Made by a program: the position numbers and the translations under genes
Shown: in pieces, positions 8,654 to 17,123 of the stretch
Position numbering within the stretch: the stretch's first letter is position 1
Layout: the number at the start of each line of letters is the position of its first letter
Notes under the pieces: model-generated
Told to the model about the DNA's origin: nothing
The model's database searches: none
What the model saw: the letters and a program-made list of their open reading frames with translations, nothing else
NCBI GenBank assembly: GCA_934432675.1
Contig: CAKRYT010000001.1
Span: 62,001 to 126,000, forward strand
DNA length: 64,000 nucleotides
Source: an uncultured Eubacteriales bacterium
GTDB taxonomy: Bacteria; Bacillota; Clostridia; Oscillospirales; CAG-272
Direction: 5' to 3'

Positions 8654-9220
8654 TTATTTCTTTTTGGTTTCTTCGCGGCTGTCCCGCTCTTCCATCTCCG
8701 CGAGGATCGCCTGTAAAGGTGCCCATCTCGGGTCCGGATCTTCCTTGCAGTCACAACTGCCGGTGTTGAGGTCGCGCCCGCATTTCGGGCACAGCCCGCG
8801 GCAATCGGGGCGGCACAGAATCTTGCGGGGGAATTCGAGTTCCAGCAGTTCAAGGAGCTGCTCGTCCATATCGAGAAACCCGTCCTCTACCACCGCATAA
8901 TCATCCAGCACGTCTTCGTCGAGCCCGGTCAGCATATTCTTCGGTGCCACCGTTTTCTCAATAGAGAAGGAGAACTTGCCGTGTGTCTCGGTGAGACAGC
9001 GCGCGCAGGGAGCCGTGTAATCAAGGGACAGATCCAGGCTCATCCGCATATACCCCGCGGTATTTACGATTTCTCCGTTCACCTCCATGGGAGAAGGAAA
9101 ACGAACACCGTACAGACTGCTTTTCGGATCCTCCGTCAGTGCGGAGTCGGGGATGATGGTGTAGTGTATCGGGAGCGCGCGGTATTCCTCCGCGATGAGA
9201 CCTCTCAAATCCAACTTCAC
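8654..9220 (-). CDS. YceD/DUF177 family protein upstream of rpmF
   Basis: This 188-residue protein of the DUF177 (YceD) family is implicated in 23S rRNA metabolism and genetically linked to rpmF. A beta-rich N-terminal part contains the conserved cysteine pair PCARCLTET (~residue 90). The C-terminal part has a Cys cluster CRPDCRGLCPKCGRDLN resembling a zinc knuckle, which typifies the family. I choose the GTG at 9220 because GGAGG lies 8 bases upstream; an in-frame ATG at 9265 lies about 9 bases from the predicted transcription start and has no ribosome site. A perfect consensus promoter lies upstream at 9281-9309. Rpm protein L32 follows 52 bases downstream. Confidence 0.88.
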   Translation of the reverse strand: MKLDLRGLIAEEYRALPIHYTIIPDSALTEDPKSSLYGVRFPSPMEVNGEIVNTAGYMRMSLDLSLDYTAPCARCLTETHGKFSFSIEKTVAPKNMLTGLDEDVLDDYAVVEDGFLDMDEQLLELLELEFPRKILCRPDCRGLCPKCGRDLNTGSCDCKEDPDPRWAPLQAILAEMEERDSREETKKK

Positions 9221-9280
9221 TTGGGCATCCTCCGTCTTGGGACAACATGTGCGTGGCGAAGCCACTCACGCATGCACACT

Positions 9281-9309
9281 ATTATACCGAGTATTTTTTC
9301 TCTTGTCAA
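9281..9309 (-). promoter_or_regulatory. Consensus promoter of yceD-rpmF
   Basis: On the minus strand TTGACA (9309-9304) and TATAAT (9286-9281) are separated by exactly 17 bases, a perfect sigma-A consensus. The early transcript contains a small GTGGC-TTC-GCCAC hairpin at 9252-9264 before the GTG start. Confidence 0.92.
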
Positions 9310-9370
9310 GAAAAACAAACAAAAAAGTGCAAAGAAAATCAAAGAGGGCCCATTGTTTACGCCGCTTTCA

Positions 9371-9400
9371 TTGACAAGGGGGAGAGGCGTGTGCTACAAT
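9371..9400 (+). promoter_or_regulatory. Promoter of the 9446 membrane-protein pair
   Basis: TTGACA (9371-9376) and TACAAT (9395-9400) are separated by 18 bases. Transcription is expected near 9407. Confidence 0.75.
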
Positions 9401-9445
9401 GGCGAAAAAGAGCCGGAGGATCCCGGCTCCCGAAGAGGTGTCATA

Positions 9446-10189
9446 TTGTCGGATTACGAGTTGTACGGTGACTATAACCGGGGAGAAGACGAGGAGCCGT
9501 CGGGCCCCGCCCCCTCCCGTTTCGGTGTCGCCTTCAAAACGATTTTAAAAGCACTCGTCATCATCCTTTTGGCAGGGGCATGCCTGGTGATGGCCTTCCG
9601 CATGATCGTCTCCGGGTACTACCCGCGGGACGTGAAATATCTGTACCACACCGAGGCACTCACGGCATATGCCGCCGCCTCCGGGCAACCCGAGGTCGTG
9701 ACGCAGAAGATCCGCGTCCCTTTTGAAAGCGAGATACTGGAATCGGACGAAATCGAGCGGGCGCAGAACGCCAAGTCGCAGAACGGCTATTTCTATGCGG
9801 CAAATCTCAGGATTGTACGCGGGACCGGCTCTGTGCAGTTCTCCCTCCGGATGAACAACCAGGCACTGAAAGACATTGCCGCCGCCTACGGTGTCGGTGA
9901 AATCACCTCCGTCGCGGATGCCTTTACGTTCACTCTGACCGACCCCGAGGGGCGTCATTACACGACGACGGCGACGCTGACCGACGAGGCACTTTTCTAT
10001 CAATACATCAAATTGTGTTTCGACGGCGTGGTGCTGGACGACGTAGCTTGGCTCCGTGTGGAGATCGGCGTCGTCGGTGCCGACATGACCGCAGAGGAGC
10101 ATCCGACCCTCGCCATATGTGTCTATGAGAATAACGAGGCGCACGCCTCCTTTGACACTTACCGTCTGCACAGAAAGGAAAAATTCTGA
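9446..10189 (+). CDS. Unknown single-pass membrane protein (TTG start)
   Basis: I do not recognise this 247-residue protein. It has an acidic cytoplasmic N-terminus of about 30 residues, one strong hydrophobic helix (residues ~36-58, AFKTILKALVIILLAGACL onward), and a ~185-residue extracytoplasmic part rich in beta-strand-like segments with no cysteine pairs. I choose TTG at 9446 because AGAGG lies about 7 bases upstream, the start falls ~40 bases after a good promoter, and no ATG in frame precedes the membrane helix. Its stop codon overlaps the ATG of the next gene by one base, so the two products are probably made together and may interact at the membrane. Confidence 0.65.
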   Translation: MSDYELYGDYNRGEDEEPSGPAPSRFGVAFKTILKALVIILLAGACLVMAFRMIVSGYYPRDVKYLYHTEALTAYAAASGQPEVVTQKIRVPFESEILESDEIERAQNAKSQNGYFYAANLRIVRGTGSVQFSLRMNNQALKDIAAAYGVGEITSVADAFTFTLTDPEGRHYTTTATLTDEALFYQYIKLCFDGVVLDDVAWLRVEIGVVGADMTAEEHPTLAICVYENNEAHASFDTYRLHRKEKF

Positions 10190-10731
10190 TGCCCGATCTT
10201 CGTTATACGCCGAAACGCAAGAGCAAGACCCCCGAGTGGATCCTGACCGTCTGCACGGTCCTGATGATTGCGTGTATCGTGTTCCTCGCTTTCGGGGTGG
10301 GGAAAAAACTCATCTGGCAGATGCTTTTTCTTTTCGCGGCGGTCGCGATCATCTGGGTGGTCACGCGCTATATGACGATGGGGTACACCTATGAGATCAA
10401 CCGCGGGGACGGTTGCTTTATCGTCACGCAACGGCAGGGGAGACGCCTGATCTGTCTCTGCCGCCTGGACCTCGCGCTTCTGTATCGCGTCCGCCGGTAT
10501 GAGAGCCGTGACGACAACGCCCCGGGTGCCACCCGCTATGCCTATTGCATGTCTCCGCGCCCCGAGGAGTCCTATCTCCTGTTTTTCCGCCAGGAGGAAA
10601 AGACGGTTTCCGTCCGCATTGAGGCGACGGGTGATTTCATCACGCAACTCGCCGATATTGCCGCCGTGAATGCGCTTACGCTGCCGGAGGAAGACAAAAC
10701 CGACAACTCCGACGAAACGGAGCACGACTAA
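10189..10731 (+). CDS. Unknown two-helix membrane protein with possible PH-like domain
   Basis: This 180-residue protein is not recognised. Residues ~17-37 and ~43-62 are two close hydrophobic helices (ILTVCTVLMIACIVFLAFG and LIWQMLFLFAAVAIIWVV), so both termini should be on the same side of the membrane. Residues ~65-160 alternate charged and hydrophobic positions (YTYEINRGDGCFIVTQRQG onward), a pattern reminiscent of small bacterial PH-like domains; this is inference only. The C-terminus is highly acidic. Its ATG overlaps the preceding stop (TGATG). A strong terminator follows at 10756. Confidence 0.65.
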   Translation: MPDLRYTPKRKSKTPEWILTVCTVLMIACIVFLAFGVGKKLIWQMLFLFAAVAIIWVVTRYMTMGYTYEINRGDGCFIVTQRQGRRLICLCRLDLALLYRVRRYESRDDNAPGATRYAYCMSPRPEESYLLFFRQEEKTVSVRIEATGDFITQLADIAAVNALTLPEEDKTDNSDETEHD

Positions 10732-10755
10732 CTGGACAATATGCCGAAGTCACGT

Positions 10756-10785
10756 AAAAAGCACCGGGTTTCGGTGCTTTTTTGC
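10756..10785 (+). terminator. Terminator after the membrane-protein pair
   Basis: AAAAAGCACCG (10756-10766) pairs with CGGTGCTTTTT around a 5-base loop and continues into a T-run ending near 10783. It is followed directly by the -35 of the next promoter. Confidence 0.88.
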
Positions 10786-10814
10786 TTGAAAAGGGCCGGT
10801 CGGCATGCTATACT
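10786..10814 (+). promoter_or_regulatory. Promoter of the GH3 gene
   Basis: TTGAAA (10786-10791) and TATACT (10809-10814) are separated by 17 bases. AAAGGAGAA precedes the ATG at 10858. Confidence 0.75.
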
Positions 10815-10857
10815 TAACGCGATTATTATGGGTATTTTCCCCGTAAAGGAGAACAGT

Positions 10858-13584
10858 ATGATTTATCGCACGAATGAGGTCGCCGGCTATCGCCTCGGCG
10901 ACTTGCCGGAGGGACCGGTCGCGCGTCTTGCCGAGGTGGCGCGTGAGGCGGCGGCAGACGGCATGGTCCTGCTTGAAAACAGTAAGGGGACGCTCCCCCT
11001 CGTGGCGGGAGACACCGTCTCCGTCTTCGGGCGCGGGCAGACCGAGTATTGCAAGAGCGGTACCGGGTCCGGCGGGCTCGTCAACGTCACATATGTGACG
11101 AACATCCTGGACAGCCTGCGTGCCGTTACCGGTATCGGGATCAACGAGACGCTCGCGGGCGTATATGCGGACTATATCAAGGAACACCCGTTCGATAAAG
11201 GGCAGGGGTGGGCACAGGAGCCCTGGGCGCAGGAAGAAATGCCGCTCACCGAGGGGCTCGTTGCCGATGCCCGTGCCGTGTCGGATAAGGCACTCGTCAT
11301 CATCTGCCGCACGGCAGGGGAGGACAAGGACAATTCCGCCACCCGCGGCAGTTGGTACCTGACCGAGACCGAGGAGGAGATGATCCGCCTCGTGACCGCC
11401 GCCTTTGACCACGTGGCGGTGGTCCTGAACGTCGGTAATATTATCGATATGTCCTGGGTCAAAAAGTACGGTGTCGATGCCGTGCTGTATGGCTGGCAGG
11501 GCGGTATGGAGGGCGGCCGCGCAACCGTGGACGTTCTCACCGGTGCAGTGAATCCGTCGGGACGTCTCACCGATACCATTGCCGAGACCATCGAGGACTA
11601 TCCGTCGAGCGCGCATTTCGGCGATAGGGACGTCAACCTCTATACCGAGGATATTTACGTCGGTTACCGCTATTTTGAGACGTTCGCCCCCGGGCGCGTG
11701 CTGTATCCGTTCGGCTACGGTCTCTCGTACACCGCGTTCACCGTTACCACCAAGGATGTGGAGATGGAGGTGGGTGATGACACGCTCGTCACCGTGACCG
11801 TTACGGTGAAGAATACGGGCGAGGTCGCCGGCCGCGAGGTCGTCGGCGTCTATCTCGGCGCGCCGCAGGGCAAACTCGGCAAGCCGGAAAAGGTGCTCGC
11901 CGCGTTCGGCAAGACCGGCACGATCGCCCCCGGTAAGAGTGAAAAACTGGTGCTTTCCTTCCTGATGGAGGATTTTGCGTCCTTTGATGACAGCGGTGTC
12001 ACCGGGCACAAGGACGCCTACGTGCTGGAAGCGGGGCAGTACCTCATTTACGTCGGCACCGATGCCCACGCGGCAGAGGCAGAGGCGGCGTACCTGCTGG
12101 ACGAAAAGGTCGTAAGGACCGCAGAGGAGGCACTCACGCCCACGCGGGCGTTCGATCGCCTTCGTCCGGACGAGGAGGGCAAGCCGACCTTTGAGCCGAC
12201 CCCCACGCGTTCCTACGATTACCATGCGCGCATCCTTGACCGCCGCCCGGCGGAGATCGCCTATACCGGCGACCGCTCGCTGAAACTGGCGGACGTGCGT
12301 GACGGCCGCGCGACGATGGAAGCATTCATTGCACAGCTCAGCGACCGGGAACTCATTGAGATCTGCCGCGGTGAGGGCATGAATTCCCCGAAAGTGACGC
12401 CCGGCACGGGCAGTTGCTTCGGCGGCGTGACGGATGGGCTGTTGCATTACGGCATTCCGATCGCCTGCACGACGGACGGTCCCTCCGGGCTCCGCCTCGA
12501 CAGCGGCATGATGGCGACCAGCCTGCCGAACGGCACGTTGCTCGCCTGCACCTGGGACCCGGTGCTCATCTATCGCCTCTTCGTCCTGGAAGGGGTGGAG
12601 ATGACGGCATATCATATCGACTGCCTGCTCGGGCCCGGGATTAACATCCATCGTCACCCGCTCTGCGGCAGAAACTTTGAATATTTCTCCGAAGATCCGT
12701 ACCTTGCGGGTCGCATGGCGGCGGCGATGTGCCGCGCGACGGCAGAGTCGGGCGTGTATTGCACCATTAAGCATTTTGCCGGTAACAACCAGGAATGGCG
12801 TCGCCATCAGGTCGATGCCGTGATGAGCGCGCGTGCCGCGCGGGAGATCTACCTGCGTCCCTTCGAGATTGCCGTGCGGGAAGGGGATGCCAAGGCGATT
12901 ATGACGTCCTACAATCCCCTGAACGGCATTCACGCCTCCTCGAACTATGACCTCGCCACGACCATCCTGCGTGACGAATGGGGCTACACCGGGTTTGTCA
13001 TGACCGACTGGTGGGCGACCATGAACGATGACGGGGACAAGGCAGACCTCAAAAAACTCGGTTTCATGATTCGCTCCCAGGGTGACGTCTTCATGGTGGT
13101 TGCCGATGCCGCCACAAATGACGATGACGGGCATCGGGCATTGGCCGAGGGGGTCATCTCCCGCGGCGAGGTGCAGAGATGCGCCATGAATATCTGCCGG
13201 TTCCTCATGAACACCCACGCGATGGAGAATTTCCTCGCGAACGGATCGACGTATATCACGGCGGAGCCTGTGGATCTTGCCTCCATGACCTGTGTTGAGA
13301 CGGTGGCACCCTTCCCGAGAAACAAATCGCAGGAAGTGACGCTCCCCGAGGACGGCGCGACTGCGCTCAAAATCACCTACCACGCGGATGCCGGTGAACT
13401 CGCACAGATTCCGGTCAGCGTGATCTGGAACGCTCATCGCGTCGGTTTCTTTATGGTGCGCGGTACGGACGGAAAGAGCGCGAGCATCACGGTCGCCGCT
13501 ACCCTGACCGGTGCCGCGGCACCTCTGAAATTCATGACGACCAATGCCGCATTGAACATCGACGAGATTAAATTCTATCGTTAA
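10858..13584 (+). CDS. Glycoside hydrolase family 3 (beta-glucosidase-like), catalytic barrel at the C-terminal side
   Basis: This 908-residue GH3 enzyme probably cleaves terminal beta-linked sugars from oligosaccharides in the cytoplasm, as no signal peptide is visible. The domain order is swapped compared with most GH3 proteins. The GH3 C-terminal alpha/beta sandwich is first (residues ~15-270, AREAAADGMVLLENS through YGWQGGMEGGRA). A fibronectin-III-like domain follows (~290-410), and the TIM-barrel catalytic domain comes last (~480-790, with TTDGPSGLR, GPGINIHRHPLCGRNFEYFSEDP split over ~598-620, and KHFAGNN). The predicted nucleophile is Asp717 in VMTDWW. The order is known from some rumen bacterial beta-glucosidases. 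The ATG at 10858 follows AAAGGAGAA. A GH55-like gene lies 49 bases downstream, suggesting a shared glucan-processing task. Substrate is inference. Confidence 0.88.
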   Translation: MIYRTNEVAGYRLGDLPEGPVARLAEVAREAAADGMVLLENSKGTLPLVAGDTVSVFGRGQTEYCKSGTGSGGLVNVTYVTNILDSLRAVTGIGINETLAGVYADYIKEHPFDKGQGWAQEPWAQEEMPLTEGLVADARAVSDKALVIICRTAGEDKDNSATRGSWYLTETEEEMIRLVTAAFDHVAVVLNVGNIIDMSWVKKYGVDAVLYGWQGGMEGGRATVDVLTGAVNPSGRLTDTIAETIEDYPSSAHFGDRDVNLYTEDIYVGYRYFETFAPGRVLYPFGYGLSYTAFTVTTKDVEMEVGDDTLVTVTVTVKNTGEVAGREVVGVYLGAPQGKLGKPEKVLAAFGKTGTIAPGKSEKLVLSFLMEDFASFDDSGVTGHKDAYVLEAGQYLIYVGTDAHAAEAEAAYLLDEKVVRTAEEALTPTRAFDRLRPDEEGKPTFEPTPTRSYDYHARILDRRPAEIAYTGDRSLKLADVRDGRATMEAFIAQLSDRELIEICRGEGMNSPKVTPGTGSCFGGVTDGLLHYGIPIACTTDGPSGLRLDSGMMATSLPNGTLLACTWDPVLIYRLFVLEGVEMTAYHIDCLLGPGINIHRHPLCGRNFEYFSEDPYLAGRMAAAMCRATAESGVYCTIKHFAGNNQEWRRHQVDAVMSARAAREIYLRPFEIAVREGDAKAIMTSYNPLNGIHASSNYDLATTILRDEWGYTGFVMTDWWATMNDDGDKADLKKLGFMIRSQGDVFMVVADAATNDDDGHRALAEGVISRGEVQRCAMNICRFLMNTHAMENFLANGSTYITAEPVDLASMTCVETVAPFPRNKSQEVTLPEDGATALKITYHADAGELAQIPVSVIWNAHRVGFFMVRGTDGKSASITVAATLTGAAAPLKFMTTNAALNIDEIKFYR

Positions 13585-13633
13585 TACCCCGGAATTATCC
13601 GAATTTATAAATTTATAGAATAAAGGAGCCGAT

Positions 13634-15652
13634 ATGCTATATATCAGCGAAAAGAATCACATCGTCGTGGATGTGACGAAAGCACCGTATTTTGCCGACC
13701 CGACAGGAAAGACGGATTCGACCGCGGCCATTTGCCGTGCGATCGATGATGTCGTCGTGCGGGATATTGAGGGCGTGCGGCAGATGCGCCAAAAACTCCT
13801 TGACGACCCTCGTGACAACTTCCGCATCGGGTTTGAAAACCGTAAGATGGGCGGCATCCCCACCGTCATTTTCCCGGAGAATCCGCCTGCGGCGCGTATC
13901 CTGTACTTCCCGCGCGGTACGTACCTGATCTCGGACACGCTGACCTATTCTTTTGAAAACCTGAAAAATCTGGTGGACGACCAGCCCTGCTCCGATCTGA
14001 ACCGCTTTATCCATTTCCTCGGCGAGGATATGGAGACGACGGTGATCAAACTCGCGGACAACTGCCACGCATTCCGCTACGGTGCGGAGAAACCGATGGT
14101 TTCCTTCACGCTCCAAAACGGCTCCAACGTCAATATGATGAACTCCTTTGAGGAGTTGACGCTGGATGCCGGCGTCGGCAACAGCGGTGCCATCGGTCTT
14201 CGTTTCGACAACAGCAATACCGGTAAGGTGCAGAACGTCACCATCCGTTCGTCCGACCCGTCGCATCGCGGTTTCGTTGCGCTGGATATCTACCGTCGCT
14301 CCCAGTCGTATATGGAAAACATCCACATTGACGGCTTTGAATACGGTATCCGCGTGAAAGCGGGTACGACCGCCGTCGAGAACCTGTCGGTGAAGAATAC
14401 GCTGAAAACGGCAATCACGGTTTCCGGCGGCAACTTCGGGATCTGCTTTGCCGACGTCGAAAGTTTCGGAGGCGGTCTGTACGTCTCCGGCGGCGGTATG
14501 ATGACGGTACTGCACAGTAAGTTTACAAAGCAGGGGGCAAACGGCGGGACCGCCGTCCGCAACTATGCCGGTTACATCTATCTGCGCGACTTCACGACCG
14601 CAAACTATAAGGAAGCGATGGTCAACGGTTATGAGACGGTCTATCTCGGCGACGGGACCTATGCGGAGTACAATACGGTAGACCGCACCTACCAGTTGTT
14701 CCCCACGGGCGGTAAGACGAACGTCGGGCTCCCGATCGAGAAGCAGCCGCGCTACCTCTGGAACGGTGACCGTTCAATCGTGGCAGAGGTGGATGATTTC
14801 GGTGCCGTCGGTGACGGTGTGACCGACGCGACTGCCGCCATCCAGGCGGCGATGAACTCCGGGCGTGAGTACGTCGTGTTCGGCGAGGGGCGGTATCTCT
14901 GCTCCGGCGAGATCACGATCCCCGCGACCGTGCGCGCCGTCAACTTTATGTACTGCGATTTCGCCATCACCAAGGATTTCGCGGAGGAGAAAGAGAAGGG
15001 GCTTTTCGTCATTGAGGAGGGCTCCTCCGAGCCGCTCTTCATGGATGACGGTTTCGTTTTCGAGAAGTTCTACGGCTATCTGCGCTTCATCCGACACAGT
15101 GCAAAGCGTGATCTCGTCGCCAGTGACCTGCACGTGCAGACCGGTGCAGTGTACTTCAATACCGTCGGCGGATCAAAGATCCTCATGGACAACGTCGCCA
15201 GCACGATGGGCGTGTTCGGCGGGCAGGGCTACGGCTCGGTGCCGTGCTTCCGTTTCTCACACGGGCAGAAGGTGTGGATTCGTCAGTTCAACCCGGAACG
15301 CTCGGCCGATAACGTCATCGTTGAGGACGGGTGTGATTTCTGGATCTTCGGTTTCAAGACCGAGGGCCCGTCCGGTAAGGCGTATAACATCCGCGGCGGC
15401 AGCCGTGCCGAGATCTTCGACGGTCACGCCACCATTGCGACCGACGACGGCACGCCCTGTATCGAGAACGAGAATTCCTCCGTGTTCGCCTATCTGGTCA
15501 CCGAGGGGTGCGGTCCGAATCACCAATTCACCGTGGCCGTCAACGAGTTCCAGAACGGTTGCCATCGTCAGCTCCATGCCCACCAGATGCCTCCGTACGG
15601 TGTGGAATACTACTACATACCCGGTTACGTCGGTATCCATGAGGACAAATAA
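13634..15652 (+). CDS. Pectate-lyase-3 / GH55-like double beta-helix protein
   Basis: This 672-residue protein is predicted to contain two right-handed beta-helix modules. Each module begins with the family's characteristic entry motif: residues ~18-36 (YFADPTGKTDSTAAICRAI) and ~385-405 (DDFGAVGDGVTDATAAIQAA). Repeated rungs with Asn/Gly turns lie between and after them. Tandem modules of this type are typical of GH55 exo-beta-1,3-glucanases, although catalytic residues cannot be assigned by eye. No signal peptide is seen, so it is probably intracellular. The ATG at 13634 follows AAAGGAG by 6 bases. It sits 49 bases after the GH3 gene in the same direction and ends at a clear terminator, so the two form an operon. 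Confidence 0.75.
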   Translation: MLYISEKNHIVVDVTKAPYFADPTGKTDSTAAICRAIDDVVVRDIEGVRQMRQKLLDDPRDNFRIGFENRKMGGIPTVIFPENPPAARILYFPRGTYLISDTLTYSFENLKNLVDDQPCSDLNRFIHFLGEDMETTVIKLADNCHAFRYGAEKPMVSFTLQNGSNVNMMNSFEELTLDAGVGNSGAIGLRFDNSNTGKVQNVTIRSSDPSHRGFVALDIYRRSQSYMENIHIDGFEYGIRVKAGTTAVENLSVKNTLKTAITVSGGNFGICFADVESFGGGLYVSGGGMMTVLHSKFTKQGANGGTAVRNYAGYIYLRDFTTANYKEAMVNGYETVYLGDGTYAEYNTVDRTYQLFPTGGKTNVGLPIEKQPRYLWNGDRSIVAEVDDFGAVGDGVTDATAAIQAAMNSGREYVVFGEGRYLCSGEITIPATVRAVNFMYCDFAITKDFAEEKEKGLFVIEEGSSEPLFMDDGFVFEKFYGYLRFIRHSAKRDLVASDLHVQTGAVYFNTVGGSKILMDNVASTMGVFGGQGYGSVPCFRFSHGQKVWIRQFNPERSADNVIVEDGCDFWIFGFKTEGPSGKAYNIRGGSRAEIFDGHATIATDDGTPCIENENSSVFAYLVTEGCGPNHQFTVAVNEFQNGCHRQLHAHQMPPYGVEYYYIPGYVGIHEDK

Positions 15653-15670
15653 GACCGGAAAGACAAAAAG

Positions 15671-15702
15671 GGGAGAGGTTAACGCCTCTCCCTGATTGTT
15701 TT
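15671..15702 (+). terminator. Terminator after the GH55-like gene
   Basis: GGGAGAGG (15671-15678) pairs with CCTCTCCC (15685-15692) over a 6-base loop and is followed by a T-rich stretch. Confidence 0.8.
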
Positions 15703-15762
15703 ATTCATTTTCTCGTGAATATTTGAATATTATTCCCTATATGAGGAAAAAATAATCAAATT

Positions 15763-15780
15763 TATGAAAAAATATTCATA
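15763..15780. promoter_or_regulatory. ARG box (ArgR/AhrC operator) upstream of argG
   Basis: TATGAAAAAATATTCATA is an 18-base inverted repeat whose half sites match the known ArgR/AhrC operator pattern (TGAAT-like half sites flanking an AT-rich centre). It lies 6 bases upstream of the argG -35 box. A second, less perfect site (TTGAATATTATTC) lies at 15723-15735. Binding by ArgR is inference, as no argR gene is in the window. Confidence 0.7.
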
Positions 15781-15786
15781 TCCCTC

Positions 15787-15815
15787 TTGACACAGGGGGG
15801 GAGTGGTGCTATGAT
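15787..15815 (+). promoter_or_regulatory. Promoter of argG-argH
   Basis: TTGACA (15787-15792) and TATGAT (15810-15815) are separated by 17 bases, directly downstream of the ARG box. Confidence 0.82.
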
Positions 15816-15846
15816 AGGAGCCGATAACATGAGGAGGTTCCGGAAA

Positions 15847-17067
15847 ATGAAAAAGGAACAGATTAAAAAAGTTGTATTGGCGTATTCCGGTGGGCTGGAT
15901 ACGTCCATTATTATTCCGTGGCTGAAAGAAAACTATAATAACTGCGAGGTCGTCGCCGTTTCCGGTAATGTCGGGCAGGCGGATGAACTGGACGGACTGG
16001 AAGCCAAGGCACTTGCAACCGGGGCGTCCAAACTGTATGTCCTTGACCTGACGGATGAGTATGTGAACGATTACATCATCCCGTGCGTCAAGGCGGGTGC
16101 CGTCTATGAGGAGTACCTTCTCGGCACGAGTCACGCCCGGCCATGCATCGCCAAAGGACTTGTGGAGATCGCGAAGAAAGAAGGCGCGGACGCGATCGTC
16201 CACGGCTGCACCGGTAAGGGGAATGACCAGGTCCGGTTTGAGCTCGCCATCAAGCATTTTGCCCCCGATATGCCAATCATCGCCCCCTGGCGCGAATGGG
16301 ATATCCAGTCGCGTGACGAGGAGATTGCGTACGCCGAGGCGCATCACATTCCGCTGAAAATCACGCGGGAAACCAGTTATTCAAAAGATAAGAATCTGTG
16401 GCATCTGTCCCACGAGGGGCTGGATCTCGAAGATACTGCCAACGAGCCGCAGTATGAGAAACCGGGATTCCTCGAAATGGGCGTCTCGCCCGTCGCGGCA
16501 CCGGATCAACCGACTTATATCACGCTTGATTTTGTCGCCGGCATACCGGTAAAACTCAACGGGCAGGCAATGAGTGCAAAAGAGATCATCCTCGCGCTGA
16601 ATAAGTTTGGTGGCGAGAACGGCATCGGCATCATTGATATTGTGGAGAACCGGCTGGTCGGTATGAAGTGCCGCGGTGTGTATGAGACTCCCGGCGGAAC
16701 GATCATTTATAAAGCACACAGTGTGCTGGAAACGCTCTGCCTCGACAAGATGACGATGCACGAAAAACAGAAGCTCGCCATCACGTTCGGTGAACTCGTA
16801 TACAACGGGCAGTGGTTCACTCCCCTCAGGGAGGCACTCTCCGCGTTCGTCGATAAGACGCAGGAGCACGTGACCGGTACGGTCAAACTGAAACTGTATA
16901 AGGGCAATATCATCAACGCCGGCGTTACCTCGCCGTACTCGCTATACAGCGAGGAGATTGCGACCTTCGGTGCCAGCGATTATGACCAGAAGGATTCCGC
17001 CGGGTTCATTAACCTCTACGGATTGCCGATCAAGGTACAGGCATTGGTCAATCAAAAGAATCAGTAA
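15847..17067 (+). CDS. argG: Argininosuccinate synthase
   Basis: This 406-residue cytoplasmic enzyme joins citrulline and aspartate using ATP in the seventh step of arginine synthesis. The ATP-binding P-loop-like motif is LAYSGGLDTS (residues ~11-20). Further family signatures are EYLLGTSHARP (~90-100), HGCTGKGNDQVRFE (~118-131, citrulline/aspartate contact) and GIGIIDIVENRLVGMKCRGVYE (~258-279, given in part). The length is normal. I choose the ATG at 15847 because GAGGAGG lies about 9 bases upstream, while upstream in-frame codons fall in the promoter. It is followed by argH with a GC-rich hairpin between, and regulation by ArgR is likely from the adjacent operator. Confidence 0.97.
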   Translation: MKKEQIKKVVLAYSGGLDTSIIIPWLKENYNNCEVVAVSGNVGQADELDGLEAKALATGASKLYVLDLTDEYVNDYIIPCVKAGAVYEEYLLGTSHARPCIAKGLVEIAKKEGADAIVHGCTGKGNDQVRFELAIKHFAPDMPIIAPWREWDIQSRDEEIAYAEAHHIPLKITRETSYSKDKNLWHLSHEGLDLEDTANEPQYEKPGFLEMGVSPVAAPDQPTYITLDFVAGIPVKLNGQAMSAKEIILALNKFGGENGIGIIDIVENRLVGMKCRGVYETPGGTIIYKAHSVLETLCLDKMTMHEKQKLAITFGELVYNGQWFTPLREALSAFVDKTQEHVTGTVKLKLYKGNIINAGVTSPYSLYSEEIATFGASDYDQKDSAGFINLYGLPIKVQALVNQKNQ

Positions 17068-17076
17068 CGGAAACGC

Positions 17077-17104
17077 CCCGGAGGACCCCCTCCGGGACGC
17101 TTTT
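17077..17104 (+). terminator. GC-rich hairpin between argG and argH, possible attenuator or processing site
   Basis: CCCGGAGG (17077-17084) pairs with CCTCCGGG (17089-17096), and a short TTTT follows at 17101-17104 just 7 bases before the argH ribosome site. The T-run is short and displaced from the stem, so partial read-through into argH is expected. Confidence 0.5.
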
Positions 17105-17123
17105 AACGGGAAAGGAAACAACA

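Noticed and set aside
9221..9265. ATG at 9265 as the start of yceD
   Set aside because: It lies about 9 bases from the predicted transcription start and has no ribosome site, while GGAGG precedes the GTG at 9220.
10750..13437. A long minus-strand open frame opposite the GH3 gene
   Set aside because: It is an antisense shadow of the GH3 reading frame without recognisable domains; comparable long antisense frames at 4305-6398 (opposite the acyl-CoA synthetase) and 40433-42445 (opposite the isomerase) were discarded for the same reason.
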